DNA from: Chloroflexota bacterium
Lineage (GTDB): Bacteria; Chloroflexota; Anaerolineae; Aggregatilineales; J027
NCBI GenBank assembly: GCA_016234595.1
Contig: JACRBG010000023.1
Location: 41,402 to 105,401, forward strand
Reading direction: 5' to 3'
Length of the DNA: 64,000 nt
Below are positions 53,097 to 62,262 of the stretch, one piece after another (position 1 is the first letter of the stretch; every line of letters begins with the position of its first letter). A program made the position numbers and the translations under genes. The notes beneath the pieces were generated by a model, which was not told the DNA's origin, ran no database searches, and saw nothing but the letters and a program-made list of their open reading frames with translations.

Positions 53097-53807
53097 TTAA
53101 CGTGCGGGCGACTCAGCAATCAAAATGGATTCAGTGGTGCTTTGACTCAACACATGCAAGGTGGCGTCAATTAAAACATGAATTAGGCCGTCAAAGGGTT
53201 CTCGCTTGGTAATCTGAATAATCGCGCCGGGTTTTAGACCTTTTTCTTCAAAATATTGCAGTTTTTCAGGGGCTTGGTCAAGAAAGCGCACCACTACGCC
53301 GGGTTTTTCTTGCGGCCATTCAGCCAGCGGGTGCAAATGTTCTTGACCAAGTAATTTACCTTCGACGGTTGGGATGGGATCGCCATGCGGGTCAATAATA
53401 GGGTTGCCCAAAACCTCAGCGATACGCGCCTCAAATCGCTCAGAAATATGATGTTCCAAACGATCGGCTTCATCATGTACCTCGTCCCAGCTATAGCCCA
53501 ACGCTTCGACAAGATACAGTTCTAATAAACGGTGATGGCGTAGTACCTCTAGGGCGATTTGTTCACCCAACGGGGTTAGATGCACCCCACGATAGGGCTT
53601 GACCACCAACAATGGCTCACGTAGTCGTTCTGTGTCCGACAGTTTTTTTGCCATGTCTGTAACCGAAGGAGGTGTAATGTTCAACGACTGCGCCAACAGC
53701 GTAGTTGGAACCAGTTCATGCTCTTGTTGCAGCATGTAGACCGCTTTTAGAAAATCTTCAACAGCTTCTGAGCGTAGTTCACGCAAAGAACGGTCTTCGT
53801 CGGTCAT
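53097..53807 (-). CDS. DtxR/MntR-family metal-dependent regulator with FeoA domain
   Basis: A 236-residue repressor. An N-terminal winged helix (AVEDFLKAVYMLQQEHELVPTTLLAQSLNITPPSVTDMAKKL), then the metal-binding dimerisation helices (HHRLLELYLVEALGYSWDEVHDEADRLEHHIS), and a C-terminal SH3-like FeoA domain (about 155-236). It would repress iron or manganese uptake genes when metal is high. No transporter of that type is near. I chose ATG 53807 over TTG 53810. Confidence 0.93.
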   Translation of the reverse strand: MTDEDRSLRELRSEAVEDFLKAVYMLQQEHELVPTTLLAQSLNITPPSVTDMAKKLSDTERLREPLLVVKPYRGVHLTPLGEQIALEVLRHHRLLELYLVEALGYSWDEVHDEADRLEHHISERFEARIAEVLGNPIIDPHGDPIPTVEGKLLGQEHLHPLAEWPQEKPGVVVRFLDQAPEKLQYFEEKGLKPGAIIQITKREPFDGLIHVLIDATLHVLSQSTTESILIAESPAR

Positions 53808-53879
53808 CAAAGAACGATGCCCCCTTTTGGACAGCCCATTAGATAGATATAGCCAGTCTACTTGTCCTCAATTAGCTCG

Positions 53880-54326
53880 TCAAGATAACGCGGGTTCATA
53901 GGCCAAGGTTCGTATACGCCATTCAGTCGGAAATCCGATGGTCTTATTGCTGGCATAGTCATAGGCCACCATACCCGTCACCCCTGTCGCAATGATGCTA
54001 GCTGGTCCTTTTTCACCCTCGCGCTGAATTAGATAGGCCAGATCAAAACTTTTGTTGCCCAAGCGGGAACAGCGTGTCCATACCCGCACTGGCTGGTTGA
54101 GAAACAGGGGCGCTTTATAGTCCACCATCACCCGTGCCACAATAATGCCTAGTTTTTTCATGTCACCATTCCAGCCCCATACATCACCAGCATAGCTCAT
54201 ACGGGCTTGTTCCATATAGGTCAGATAGGTGGCATGGTTGACATGAGCGAGGGCGTCCAAATCTGCGAAACGCACCGACATCAAGATCGAATGCCGAAAA
54301 AACTCAGGCTTAAATAAATCATCCAT
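53880..54326 (-). CDS. Acyl-CoA thioesterase (4HBT/YbgC type)
   Basis: A 148-residue hotdog-fold protein. The catalytic motif VRFADLDALAHVNHATYLTYMEQAR carries the D-x-D-x-x-x-H-V-N-H pattern of 4-hydroxybenzoyl-CoA thioesterases. It hydrolyses an acyl-CoA of unknown chain. The start is ATG 54326 with AAGGA upstream; that site lies in the end of the enoyl-CoA hydratase gene, which overlaps nothing else. The two genes are probably one operon. Confidence 0.87.
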   Translation of the reverse strand: MDDLFKPEFFRHSILMSVRFADLDALAHVNHATYLTYMEQARMSYAGDVWGWNGDMKKLGIIVARVMVDYKAPLFLNQPVRVWTRCSRLGNKSFDLAYLIQREGEKGPASIIATGVTGMVAYDYASNKTIGFPTEWRIRTLAYEPALS

Positions 54327-54330
54327 CAGC

Positions 54331-55107
54331 CTATTTTCCTTGCCATTTGGCAGGGCGTTTGTTGACAAAAGCGTTCATGCCCTCTTTTTGATCTTCGGTG
54401 CTGAATAGGAAATAGAAATTACGCCGTTCTAAACGAATGCCTTCGCTGAGGGGCAGTTCAAAAGCGGCATTGACACTCTCACGCGCCAAACGGACAGCAA
54501 CCGGGGCACGCGCCGCAATATCACGCGCCAATTTCAAGGTCTCTTCCAAATAGGTTTCGGGGGCAACCACCCGATTGACCAAGCCAAATTGATAGGCTTC
54601 TTGGGCTTCTAACCAGCGATTATTCAATACCATTTCCATCGCTAAGGCTTTACCAACGGCACGGGTCAAGCGCTGGGTGCCACCCGCACCGGGAATCACT
54701 CCCAAATTAATTTCGGGTTGTCCAAATTTAGCGGTCGTCGAGGCGACAATCATGTCACAGGCCATTGCCAATTCACAGCCGCCGCCAAGCGCCACGCCCG
54801 ATACTGCGGCGATAATGGGTTTGTTGATTTTGGCAACCTTATCCCACAGGCTGATGCTATCACGAGTCAACATTTCAACCGTTGTGGCATTCTCCATCTC
54901 TTTAATGTCAGCTCCAGCAGCAAAGGCTTTTTCACTCCCTGTAATTACGATACAGCCAACTTCGCGGTCACGCTCATAATCGCCTAGGGCCTGCACCAAT
55001 TCAGTCATAAGAACACTGTCGAGGGCATTGAGAGCTTTGGGGCGATTCAGCCGAATGAGGCCAACGCCACCTTCGACTTTTTCTACCAAAATGTTTTCAT
55101 AGGGCAT
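54331..55107 (-). CDS. Enoyl-CoA hydratase/isomerase
   Basis: A 258-residue crotonase-fold enzyme. [20 protein letters not shown] is typical; [10 protein letters not shown] and [18 protein letters not shown] form the oxyanion hole; [22 protein letters not shown] carries a catalytic Glu region. It hydrates trans-2-enoyl-CoA in fatty-acid oxidation. The start is ATG 55107 with GGAG eight bases upstream; the longer frame overlaps the CPBP gene and is not favoured. Confidence 0.94.
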   Translation of the reverse strand: MPYENILVEKVEGGVGLIRLNRPKALNALDSVLMTELVQALGDYERDREVGCIVITGSEKAFAAGADIKEMENATTVEMLTRDSISLWDKVAKINKPIIAAVSGVALGGGCELAMACDMIVASTTAKFGQPEINLGVIPGAGGTQRLTRAVGKALAMEMVLNNRWLEAQEAYQFGLVNRVVAPETYLEETLKLARDIAARAPVAVRLARESVNAAFELPLSEGIRLERRNFYFLFSTEDQKEGMNAFVNKRPAKWQGK

Positions 55108-55127
55108 GGGGGGTTCTCCGTTCAATG

Positions 55128-55916
55128 TTAGGCAAAAATAAGTAGGGTTTTCATCATTAGAAAGAGGCCGAACATAGCACTTGCCAGAATCGCGGCTGTC
55201 GTAGATTTGGTATGGGCACGGATAATGCCTGCTGTCAGCCCCAGAATCAACGGGTATAGCAGGCTCCAATAGGTCACTTGCCAGCTAATATTCCATGTAA
55301 AGGCTTGGATGAAATAGAACAAGGCAAATATCACAGCAGCTAGACCGACGGCCTGTAGGTTATCCTTCGTTCGTTTGACAAGAACAGGATACAGGATTCC
55401 GCGAAAAATTAATTCTTCTGCCGCTGGACGCAATACGATAAACAGCAACGCCGCAACAACCCATGTCAGGGTATTGGCTCCATCAATCCGGTCAAGTCCT
55501 AAGGGCAGACTAGTATCGGATTTACCCAAAATCAAACTCACCGTGTCCAGCGCAATAGCAACCGCGAGGGCTGCCAGCGAGGTAATCCACAAAGGGCGGC
55601 TTTGGCTGGGGATTAAGCCTAATGATTGAGCTACCGTCTGTTTATAATTCTTGCTGGATTCTTGCTTTTTCAGCACGACCCCACTGCTATATTGATAGGC
55701 GAGCGTTAAGGCCATCACACACCCAATCGCTCCACCCATAATAATCGAGGGAGCTTCTGCATCGGTAAGGCTGTCTTCCCGAATCGTGGTCGTGATCAAC
55801 AATCCTAAAAACGAGGCCACGACAAACATCACGATTGTTCCAAACACCAAACGTAACCCCCACGGCGGGAGATTGGGTTCAGGCAGTCGAACACGCTTCA
55901 AAATAGATTTAATCAC
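55128..55916 (-). CDS. CPBP family intramembrane metalloprotease
   Basis: A 262-residue polytopic protein with about seven hydrophobic segments and the CPBP/Abi motif EELIFRG (EExxxR) after the fourth, plus a later His-containing helix (WNISWQVTYW region is less clear). These proteases act in membrane protein processing or bacteriocin self-immunity; the substrate is unknown. I chose GTG 55916, which has AAAGGA seven bases upstream. It precedes the enoyl-CoA hydratase gene by 20 bases. Confidence 0.8.
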   Translation of the reverse strand: MIKSILKRVRLPEPNLPPWGLRLVFGTIVMFVVASFLGLLITTTIREDSLTDAEAPSIIMGGAIGCVMALTLAYQYSSGVVLKKQESSKNYKQTVAQSLGLIPSQSRPLWITSLAALAVAIALDTVSLILGKSDTSLPLGLDRIDGANTLTWVVAALLFIVLRPAAEELIFRGILYPVLVKRTKDNLQAVGLAAVIFALFYFIQAFTWNISWQVTYWSLLYPLILGLTAGIIRAHTKSTTAAILASAMFGLFLMMKTLLIFA

Positions 55917-56153
55917 CCCAAATTCCTTTGTTAGCACTGAGTTTTGACAGTTTGGTTTGAGCCTGTCCCGACCTGTTGGTGTAATATTTTGGAACATCCG
56001 CTACCATCGGGTCGTCTGTTAAAAAGAGGCGTTTCTCTGTACTCGAAATTATACCCAGCCGCAGCGTTCCCGTCTGTATGTTAGTGTAGTTGGACATTTT
56101 CAATGAGAAACTCCGAAAAATTGATGAGGATTTGATGAAGTCAGTGGAAATTA

Positions 56154-56162
56154 TGCTATAGT
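56154..56162 (+). promoter_or_regulatory. Extended -10 promoter of first metalloprotease gene
   Basis: TGC followed by TATAGT. It lies 29 bases upstream of the TTG start. A distant TTGATG could act as -35, but the 19-base spacing is long. The position makes a GTG start at 56161 unlikely. Confidence 0.5.
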
Positions 56163-56190
56163 GTTTCATAGTTGTCAGAAAGAGGCTCCC

Positions 56191-58143
56191 TTGAAGATTC
56201 TCCATTGGAATACCCCGACTGCGCTTACTCAACGATTCGTGGCTTTGGGTTTAGTAGTCGCAATTGTAACTGGCATTGCAACCCTTCAATCGCCTGCACA
56301 AGCGGAAGATGGCGGAAAATATCCAACTGAGCAAGCCCTTGCGGAAGCCGTTGTCCCCCCGCGTGATCGTCTTGATCTGGCCCAACGTCTCAAAGGGGTT
56401 GGGGAAATCGCACCACCACCTACTACACCTGCACGAGTCTATCAAATTGGCGATGTGGAAAAATTTTCAGCCCAAAATGATGATACAGGCGTTTTTACCA
56501 TTGATGCCACGTTGGTCTATATGAATGATGTGGCCTATATGTGGGTCGAAAACGGCTACACCGTTGATTATAACTCCCTAAAAAATGCTGCCGATGAGTT
56601 TGCTAATGACGTTTATCAGCAAGAGCATGAGGTATTTGGCAGCGAGTGGTCACCGGGGATTGATGGGGATGTGCGGTTGCATATCCTGCATGTATCCAAT
56701 CTGGGTGATTCTGTCGCGGCCTATTATTACAGCGAACAAGAAATTCCCAATGAGGCCATTTCCTCCTCCAATGAACGGGAAATGTTTTATGTCAATTTAG
56801 ATACTATGCTGCCTTATATCGGCTCCAAGTATTACGTCGGTGTTTTGGCGCATGAATTTCAACATATGATTCATTGGGTCAATGATGCCAATGAAACCTC
56901 ATGGATGAATGAAGGTTTAAGCGAACTGGCGGCTTTCATCACAGGCTTTGGGCCAAGTGATTTCACATCGTCGTTTCTTGAAAGACCCGGAACTCAACTG
57001 ACCTATTGGCCGGAAGATGATCGAGGCATTTTATACGGGGCGTCTTTTTTATTTAATGCCTATTTGCTAGAACGTTTTGGCATTGATTTTATTAAAACAA
57101 TGGTGGCGGATGATGCCAATGGGATGCAGAGCGTTCAAAACACCCTAGAGGCACTGGGCATCACTGACCCCATGACCGGTCAACCCATAACGGCTGAACA
57201 AGTTTTTGCCGAATGGACGGTGGCAAATTACCTTAATGATGCCAGTGTAGGCGATGGTCGCTATGCGTATACCCATCCTGAATTAGCCGACTTGGTGACG
57301 ATTACGGGTGGGATAGAAAAAATTGGTCTGCCCACCACCTTAGCAAGCGAGTCAGTTAACCAATGGGGCACGAATTACTACACCCTTAAAGGCGGGCCAG
57401 ACACCCAAAATGTCACCCTGCAATTCAGTGGCAACGATACGGTTCAATTGCTGCCTGCCAATGCCCATGACGGCCAGTTTGCCATGTGGTCAAACCAAGT
57501 GGATGACAGCGATGCACGCCTCACCCGTCAAGTGGATTTGACTGGCGTAAGCAGTGCCACCCTGAATTTTTGGGCATGGTACAACATTGAAGAATTGTGG
57601 GACTTCTCCTATGTTATGGTCAGTGCCGATGGTGGGGTAACATGGACACCCCTTGAGACTGACCGCACGACCAGCGAAAACCCATTTAATACGGGCTATG
57701 GGGCAGGCTATACTGCTGCATCCGGCGATTGGGTGCAGGAATCCATTGATTTGTCAGCCTATGCTGGGCAAAAAATCCTGCTGCGTTTTGAATACATCAC
57801 CGATGATGCCGTCGTCAAAAACGGCTTCTTATTGGATGATGTCAGTATCCCCGAAATTGGCTTTAGCGAGAATTTTGAACAGCCACTCGATCCAAGCTGG
57901 CAGGTTGAAGGTTGGGCACGGATTGATAATGTCTTGCCCCAAGCCTTTACCCTCCAACTTATTCAAGAAAAAGCCGATGGCACGTTGACAGTCGAGCCTC
58001 TCTTGACCGCTGAAGATGCCACCACTGGTGAATGGACACTTCCGTTAGGGGGGGATGTCAAAAGCTGGACACTTGTTGTTTCTGGCCTTGCGCCTGCCAC
58101 CATCATTCCCGCGACGTTCAATCTCGACATTTCAGTACAGTAA
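56191..58143 (+). CDS. Secreted zinc metalloprotease with jelly-roll domain
   Basis: A 650-residue exported protein. Signal peptide of about 35 residues (FVALGLVVAIVTGIATL...QAEDG). The peptidase domain has HEFQHMIHW (H221, E222, H225), then the downstream Glu in WMNEGLSELAAF, a gluzincin pattern. A MAM/choice-of-anchor-J-like domain (about 440-585) contains WAWYNIEELWDFSYVMVSADGG and FEYITDDAVVKNGFLLDDVSI, related to immune inhibitor A proteases. I chose TTG 56191 with GAGG upstream. A paralogue follows at 43 bases. Confidence 0.85.
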   Translation: MKILHWNTPTALTQRFVALGLVVAIVTGIATLQSPAQAEDGGKYPTEQALAEAVVPPRDRLDLAQRLKGVGEIAPPPTTPARVYQIGDVEKFSAQNDDTGVFTIDATLVYMNDVAYMWVENGYTVDYNSLKNAADEFANDVYQQEHEVFGSEWSPGIDGDVRLHILHVSNLGDSVAAYYYSEQEIPNEAISSSNEREMFYVNLDTMLPYIGSKYYVGVLAHEFQHMIHWVNDANETSWMNEGLSELAAFITGFGPSDFTSSFLERPGTQLTYWPEDDRGILYGASFLFNAYLLERFGIDFIKTMVADDANGMQSVQNTLEALGITDPMTGQPITAEQVFAEWTVANYLNDASVGDGRYAYTHPELADLVTITGGIEKIGLPTTLASESVNQWGTNYYTLKGGPDTQNVTLQFSGNDTVQLLPANAHDGQFAMWSNQVDDSDARLTRQVDLTGVSSATLNFWAWYNIEELWDFSYVMVSADGGVTWTPLETDRTTSENPFNTGYGAGYTAASGDWVQESIDLSAYAGQKILLRFEYITDDAVVKNGFLLDDVSIPEIGFSENFEQPLDPSWQVEGWARIDNVLPQAFTLQLIQEKADGTLTVEPLLTAEDATTGEWTLPLGGDVKSWTLVVSGLAPATIIPATFNLDISVQ

Positions 58144-58185
58144 GTATCCCATGTGGCTTGACCACTGGGAAAGTGAGTAAACAGA

Positions 58186-60069
58186 ATGTTTCAACCGCGT
58201 GTTCGTCAATCTCTACGTTGGGTGGGGGCCATTGGCTTAATCGCCGTATTGCTGCCAACGATGATGATGGCAAAAGCTGATTCAGGTGGGAACCACAGCC
58301 TAACATGGGCTGATGCTCCCGCGCCACCGCCCGTCCGACATGAAGGAGATGCCGAAACACGCTGGGGATGGGAGATGTATGCCGATGTGTTTGGGCCGTT
58401 TTTCACTGATCCCTATCAGGTCGGTGATAGGACAACCTTTGCGCTTGGCGAGTCGCCCTCCGATGTCTATGACATGGAACTGTACTATCGCAGCCAGTAT
58501 GCCTATTTCTGGTTCGAGCCGGGTACGGACGTGGACATGGAAAACTTACAGGCCACCGGCGACTATTTTGATAAACGCATTTGGTGGCTAGACCGCGAAA
58601 TTTTTGGTCCAAACGCCAGCCCCGGTATTGATGGCGACACCCGCATTCATTTGGTGCATGTCAATGAGTTTTACCCCGGCCTGTTGGGTTTCTTTAGCCC
58701 CAAAGACCAATGTGCCCAACATATCTGCCCTTCGAGTAATCAACGTGATGCGGTCTACCTTATGCTGAATGAAAACCCATTGGGCAGCGAACAATATTAT
58801 GCGACGCTGGCCCATGAATTTCAGCACCTGATCCAATTCAATCGGGATGGTAATGAATACCGCTGGATGGATGAGGGCCTGTCTCAACTCGCGGAACATC
58901 TTATCGGCGTCGTGGATAATGAAGTCAATCATTTTAACGTTGAGCAGTTCATGGCAGACACCAATCGGCCCTTGAATTCATGGTCACTCGATTACTATGA
59001 GCAATCAGCTTATTATGGGGCGGGGTATTTGTTCTCCGTCTATCTGTATGAACGTTTTGGCTCCGATTTCATCAAGGCGTTGACACTGAACCCGCATGAT
59101 GGACTGGCCGCTGTTTATGACACCCTGCAACAAACGGGGCAAAACACGACCCTGAACGAATTGATGATTGATTGGTACATTGCCAGTTTGATTGACAATC
59201 CGTATGTTGGCGACGGGCGTTATTATTATCAAACCTATGATTTGACGACCACCCCGCCCTTGGTTGATTTGGGCAGTGTCAAACGCGAATTTGTTTATAA
59301 CAGCAGTGCCAATCAATATGGGGCAGATTATCTATCGGTTGAGTTTCCGGGGACGTATCAGCTTGATTTTAACGGCTCAACGGCAACCCCATTGGTAGAT
59401 GTAGCCCCAGCTTCGGGTGAATGGATGTGGTGGTCATATAATGCGGTGGGGGCGGCCAGCAGCCTGACCCGCACCGTTGATTTGACCCGGGTCACCGGCG
59501 CAACCCTGCGTTACAACTTGTGGTGGGAAACAGGCGAATTACCAGATTATCTGCATGTCCTCGTCTCAACCAACAACGGACAACGGTGGGATCCGCTGTC
59601 GGGCCACCATATGCAATATCCGGATGGTTATAGCACCGCCCCCGGCCTGCATTATTCGGGTTATTCCGATGGCTGGGTTGCGGACGAAATAGACCTCAGT
59701 CGCTATGCGGGTCAAGACATTCAGATTCGCTTTGAGTACATCACCAACAATGCCATGACGGGGCCGGGATTCCTTTTGGATGATGTTGAAATCCCTGAAA
59801 TTGGGCTAAAGGACGATGTTGAAACGTCGGATAGCGGATGGATTGTCGATGGGTTTTTGCGGACACAACAGACCGTTGGGCAAGATTGGTCAGTGGCAGT
59901 GGTGAAAATGAGTGACCCGGTTGAAGTAGAATATGTTCCGGTAGAAGCAGGCCAATCGAATATGTCGATTGATGTGCCAGAGGGTGGGGCGGTGGTTATT
60001 GTAAGCGCCCAAGCACCCTTTACGCTCGAACCCGCCAAATATCGCCTGACCCTGACGCCTACCGATTAA
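58186..60069 (+). CDS. Secreted zinc metalloprotease, tandem paralogue
   Basis: A 627-residue exported paralogue of the preceding protein with the same order: signal peptide ending near MAKADSGG, peptidase domain with HEFQHLIQF (H210, E211, H214) and WMDEGLSQLAEHL, and a jelly-roll domain (NLWWETGELPDYLHVLVSTNNG, FLLDDVEIPEIG). It includes an extra Cys pair in the peptidase domain (DQCAQHICPS). It lies in a likely two-gene transcript that ends at the terminator at 60086. Confidence 0.85.
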   Translation: MFQPRVRQSLRWVGAIGLIAVLLPTMMMAKADSGGNHSLTWADAPAPPPVRHEGDAETRWGWEMYADVFGPFFTDPYQVGDRTTFALGESPSDVYDMELYYRSQYAYFWFEPGTDVDMENLQATGDYFDKRIWWLDREIFGPNASPGIDGDTRIHLVHVNEFYPGLLGFFSPKDQCAQHICPSSNQRDAVYLMLNENPLGSEQYYATLAHEFQHLIQFNRDGNEYRWMDEGLSQLAEHLIGVVDNEVNHFNVEQFMADTNRPLNSWSLDYYEQSAYYGAGYLFSVYLYERFGSDFIKALTLNPHDGLAAVYDTLQQTGQNTTLNELMIDWYIASLIDNPYVGDGRYYYQTYDLTTTPPLVDLGSVKREFVYNSSANQYGADYLSVEFPGTYQLDFNGSTATPLVDVAPASGEWMWWSYNAVGAASSLTRTVDLTRVTGATLRYNLWWETGELPDYLHVLVSTNNGQRWDPLSGHHMQYPDGYSTAPGLHYSGYSDGWVADEIDLSRYAGQDIQIRFEYITNNAMTGPGFLLDDVEIPEIGLKDDVETSDSGWIVDGFLRTQQTVGQDWSVAVVKMSDPVEVEYVPVEAGQSNMSIDVPEGGAVVIVSAQAPFTLEPAKYRLTLTPTD

Positions 60070-60085
60070 CCTAATCCATGAGTAC

Positions 60086-60122
60086 AAAATAGAGGCAGCA
60101 CTTAGGCTTGCCTCTATTTTTT
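60086..60122 (+). terminator. Intrinsic terminator after metalloprotease pair
   Basis: Perfect 12-bp stem AAAATAGAGGCA with its complement (60086-60097 and 60109-60120), 11-base loop and a T-run to 60122. The A-run at the 5' side makes it potentially bidirectional. Confidence 0.88.
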
Positions 60123-60180
60123 GAGCGAGGCTTAGAACGCAAGTTCTATAAATCAGAATTATATGCGCCGAAGTTGAATC

Positions 60181-60196
60181 CGTTACTATAGTAACG
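60181..60196. repeat. Perfect 16-base palindrome
   Basis: CGTTACTATAGTAACG is fully self-complementary, without a loop, so a dimeric DNA-binding protein is a more likely reader than an RNA hairpin. It is about 200 bases upstream of the next gene. Confidence 0.55.
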
Positions 60197-60392
60197 CATG
60201 AGTTAGTGCGATGACAATAAAATTAATCGAGTGGTTTGGCTTGGATGGGCCAAATTGTGGATGAGGCAAGCGAAAAAATTAACCATTTACCAATCAGCGT
60301 GAAACCGATGAGTGTGATATTGTGGAAAGAAGAATAGCCCCAATAGGCAATCTTATCTCAAACAGCTAGTCAGATAAGGGGAACTAATTTAT

Positions 60393-61961
60393 ATGCTTGG
60401 CAAAATGCGTTGGTGGAAGCCAATAACAAGCTCTCTCATAGCTCTCACCTTGCTGATTACTGGGGTGGCAAGTCGGACATTACAAGCAAAAGGTTCTATT
60501 GAAAATCCTTATTTTTACTACTATTCGTCAGAAAAAAACGCTTTTATCATAGAAAGTGCGGACGGCGAAGTACAACATACCTTGGCAAAATACTTATTGC
60601 CCAGCTCAAACTACTATCTCTCTGGGGCGGGTTGGTCACCTTCTAGTGAATGGTTCGCTTGGAACAGTAATTCCTCACAAATTTCCGTCGTCCACCGTCG
60701 AGAAGATCAACAATTCAATTTCCCTTCATCGCCTGCGAAAGCTGAAAATTTTTCAATAAGCAGTCGTTGGTCGCCCACATCAGACATGCTTTATATTCTC
60801 CGTACCCAAGATTTTGGCATTGGAACAGAGTATTTCGATTTTTTTGTGATGAAAGATATATCATCACAGAGTGTGATTTTTGAATTCAGCTCAGATTACG
60901 ATTTATCCACTTTGGAAAAACCTCCAATTGTAGGAGCTTTCTGGGTAAAAAACGGTCAAGCCGCTTATTTGTACTTTTCTGATCCTGTGCTACAAAACAA
61001 AATCAACTTCGTGGCTATTCAACTGGACGGAAAAATCTTTGAATACCAAGTGGATTTGCCGGAAAACGAGTGTGGCATTAGTCTTTCCATCTCGCCTTCT
61101 GGAAATGGATATATTCCCTCGACGAGAACACTTATTCAATCAACTGAAGAACTAAACACAATTCAACTAAACCTATCAAATGAATTGGCAGAATCCTTCA
61201 TAAAGCGAGTCGAGTGGAGTCCTGACGGCTCTTATGCTTTTATCTACAGTCAACCAAATTGCGGAAATCAAGACAACTTATTTGATCTTTGGGTGCTATT
61301 TGTAGACCAACAGATTATCAAAAAAGCCGATGCGAAGGTTTTGGGTGATGAATACGGGCAACTGTCACATTGGTCAGATCAAAACAATAGAGGCTGGTTT
61401 CTGGTTTCAGACTCTAAAATCATGTTGCTGACTTTAGAGCTACTGAACATCAGTCTCATTGAATATCCTCAAAACATCACACCCGATGTTACAAGTATTG
61501 GATGGATTGGAAACAGTAACGACTTGCTTTTTATAGCAGGAAACGAGAATAGAACTGCTTATCGCTATAATGACGACTTGGGCATAACGACCCAAATCAT
61601 AGAAAACCAACAAGCCTACGATTTAAGCATTGGTACATTCGCCTATTCAAGCGACGAGCATTATGTTGCGATCATAGGAAAATGCCTCGGTCAATACAAT
61701 ACGCCATGTATTTTCGATTTGGCATTAAATGAACTGATTCAACTACCGCCGAATAGTGTAGGCGCGTATGGTTCTTATGGACAATTAGACTGGCATCCCG
61801 AAGAAAACTGGATACTCATTGGCGAATTTGTAGAAGAAGGGCGCATATATTTGCGTATTACTAATTCCGATGCCTCAATAATGCGAGACCTAGGATATGA
61901 TTGCACCACACCCATATGTTTTGGATGGTTGCCATCAATCTCAGTTCTTACTGCCCGTTAG
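60393..61961 (+). CDS. Secreted protein of unknown function, possible beta-propeller
   Basis: A 522-residue protein with a signal peptide (ITSSLIALTLLITGVASRTLQAKG). The mature part is beta-rich, with recurring W-S-P-S/D and GWSPSSEWFAWNSNS, VEWSPDGSYAFIYS, LDWHPEENWILIGE motifs, spaced as in WD40/TolB-like propeller blades. No enzyme motif was seen. Base composition is visibly richer in A/T than its neighbours, so it may be acquired. The last 14 bases overlap the convergent YtxH gene. Confidence 0.68.
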   Translation: MLGKMRWWKPITSSLIALTLLITGVASRTLQAKGSIENPYFYYYSSEKNAFIIESADGEVQHTLAKYLLPSSNYYLSGAGWSPSSEWFAWNSNSSQISVVHRREDQQFNFPSSPAKAENFSISSRWSPTSDMLYILRTQDFGIGTEYFDFFVMKDISSQSVIFEFSSDYDLSTLEKPPIVGAFWVKNGQAAYLYFSDPVLQNKINFVAIQLDGKIFEYQVDLPENECGISLSISPSGNGYIPSTRTLIQSTEELNTIQLNLSNELAESFIKRVEWSPDGSYAFIYSQPNCGNQDNLFDLWVLFVDQQIIKKADAKVLGDEYGQLSHWSDQNNRGWFLVSDSKIMLLTLELLNISLIEYPQNITPDVTSIGWIGNSNDLLFIAGNENRTAYRYNDDLGITTQIIENQQAYDLSIGTFAYSSDEHYVAIIGKCLGQYNTPCIFDLALNELIQLPPNSVGAYGSYGQLDWHPEENWILIGEFVEEGRIYLRITNSDASIMRDLGYDCTTPICFGWLPSISVLTAR

Positions 61962-62187
61962 CCTTTTCATTAACCTTTTTGGGGCGGGTCATCTCGGCTA
62001 ACTCGGCTTCCAACTGGGCACGGCGTTCAGCGGCAGCCTTGACGCTTTCATCCAGAATGCGCTTATACCGATCTTTTGTGCCCTCGCGCAATTCATCACC
62101 GGAGGCAGGCGTCAAGAGAAGTGACACCCCCGCGCCAATAATCGCCCCGGCAAGCAATCCGGCTCCAAAAACTAAGATTTTGCGCAC
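61948..62187 (-). CDS. YtxH domain protein
   Basis: A 79-residue protein: one transmembrane segment (ILVFGAGLLAGAIIGAGVSLLL), then TPASGDELREGTKDRYKRIL and a charged helix. This is the YtxH/gas-vesicle-like family, linked to stress in Bacillus, of unknown function. The start is GTG, with GGAGG five bases upstream. It overlaps the convergent secreted protein gene by 14 bases. Confidence 0.8.
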   Translation of the reverse strand: MRKILVFGAGLLAGAIIGAGVSLLLTPASGDELREGTKDRYKRILDESVKAAAERRAQLEAELAEMTRPKKVNEKANGQ

Positions 62188-62262
62188 AATACCCTCCCTT
62201 TAAAAACACGGGCTAAAGCCGCCGTGCTGAATCTAGGCTAAAAACACATCAACCCGGTGAAA

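Larger units (their letters stand above)
60070..60392. other. 323-bp intergenic region
   Basis: It holds a strong terminator (60086-60122), a GAAC-GCAA-GTTC sequence at 60135-60146, and a perfect 16-base palindrome at 60181-60196. The rest, about 200 bases, is AT-rich and shows no gene or RNA that I can support. Confidence 0.5.

Noticed and set aside
60135..60146. GAAC-N4-GTTC, similar to the LexA box of Gram-positive bacteria
   Set aside because: About one such match is expected by chance in 64 kb, and it is about 250 bases from the next gene, with no SOS gene nearby.
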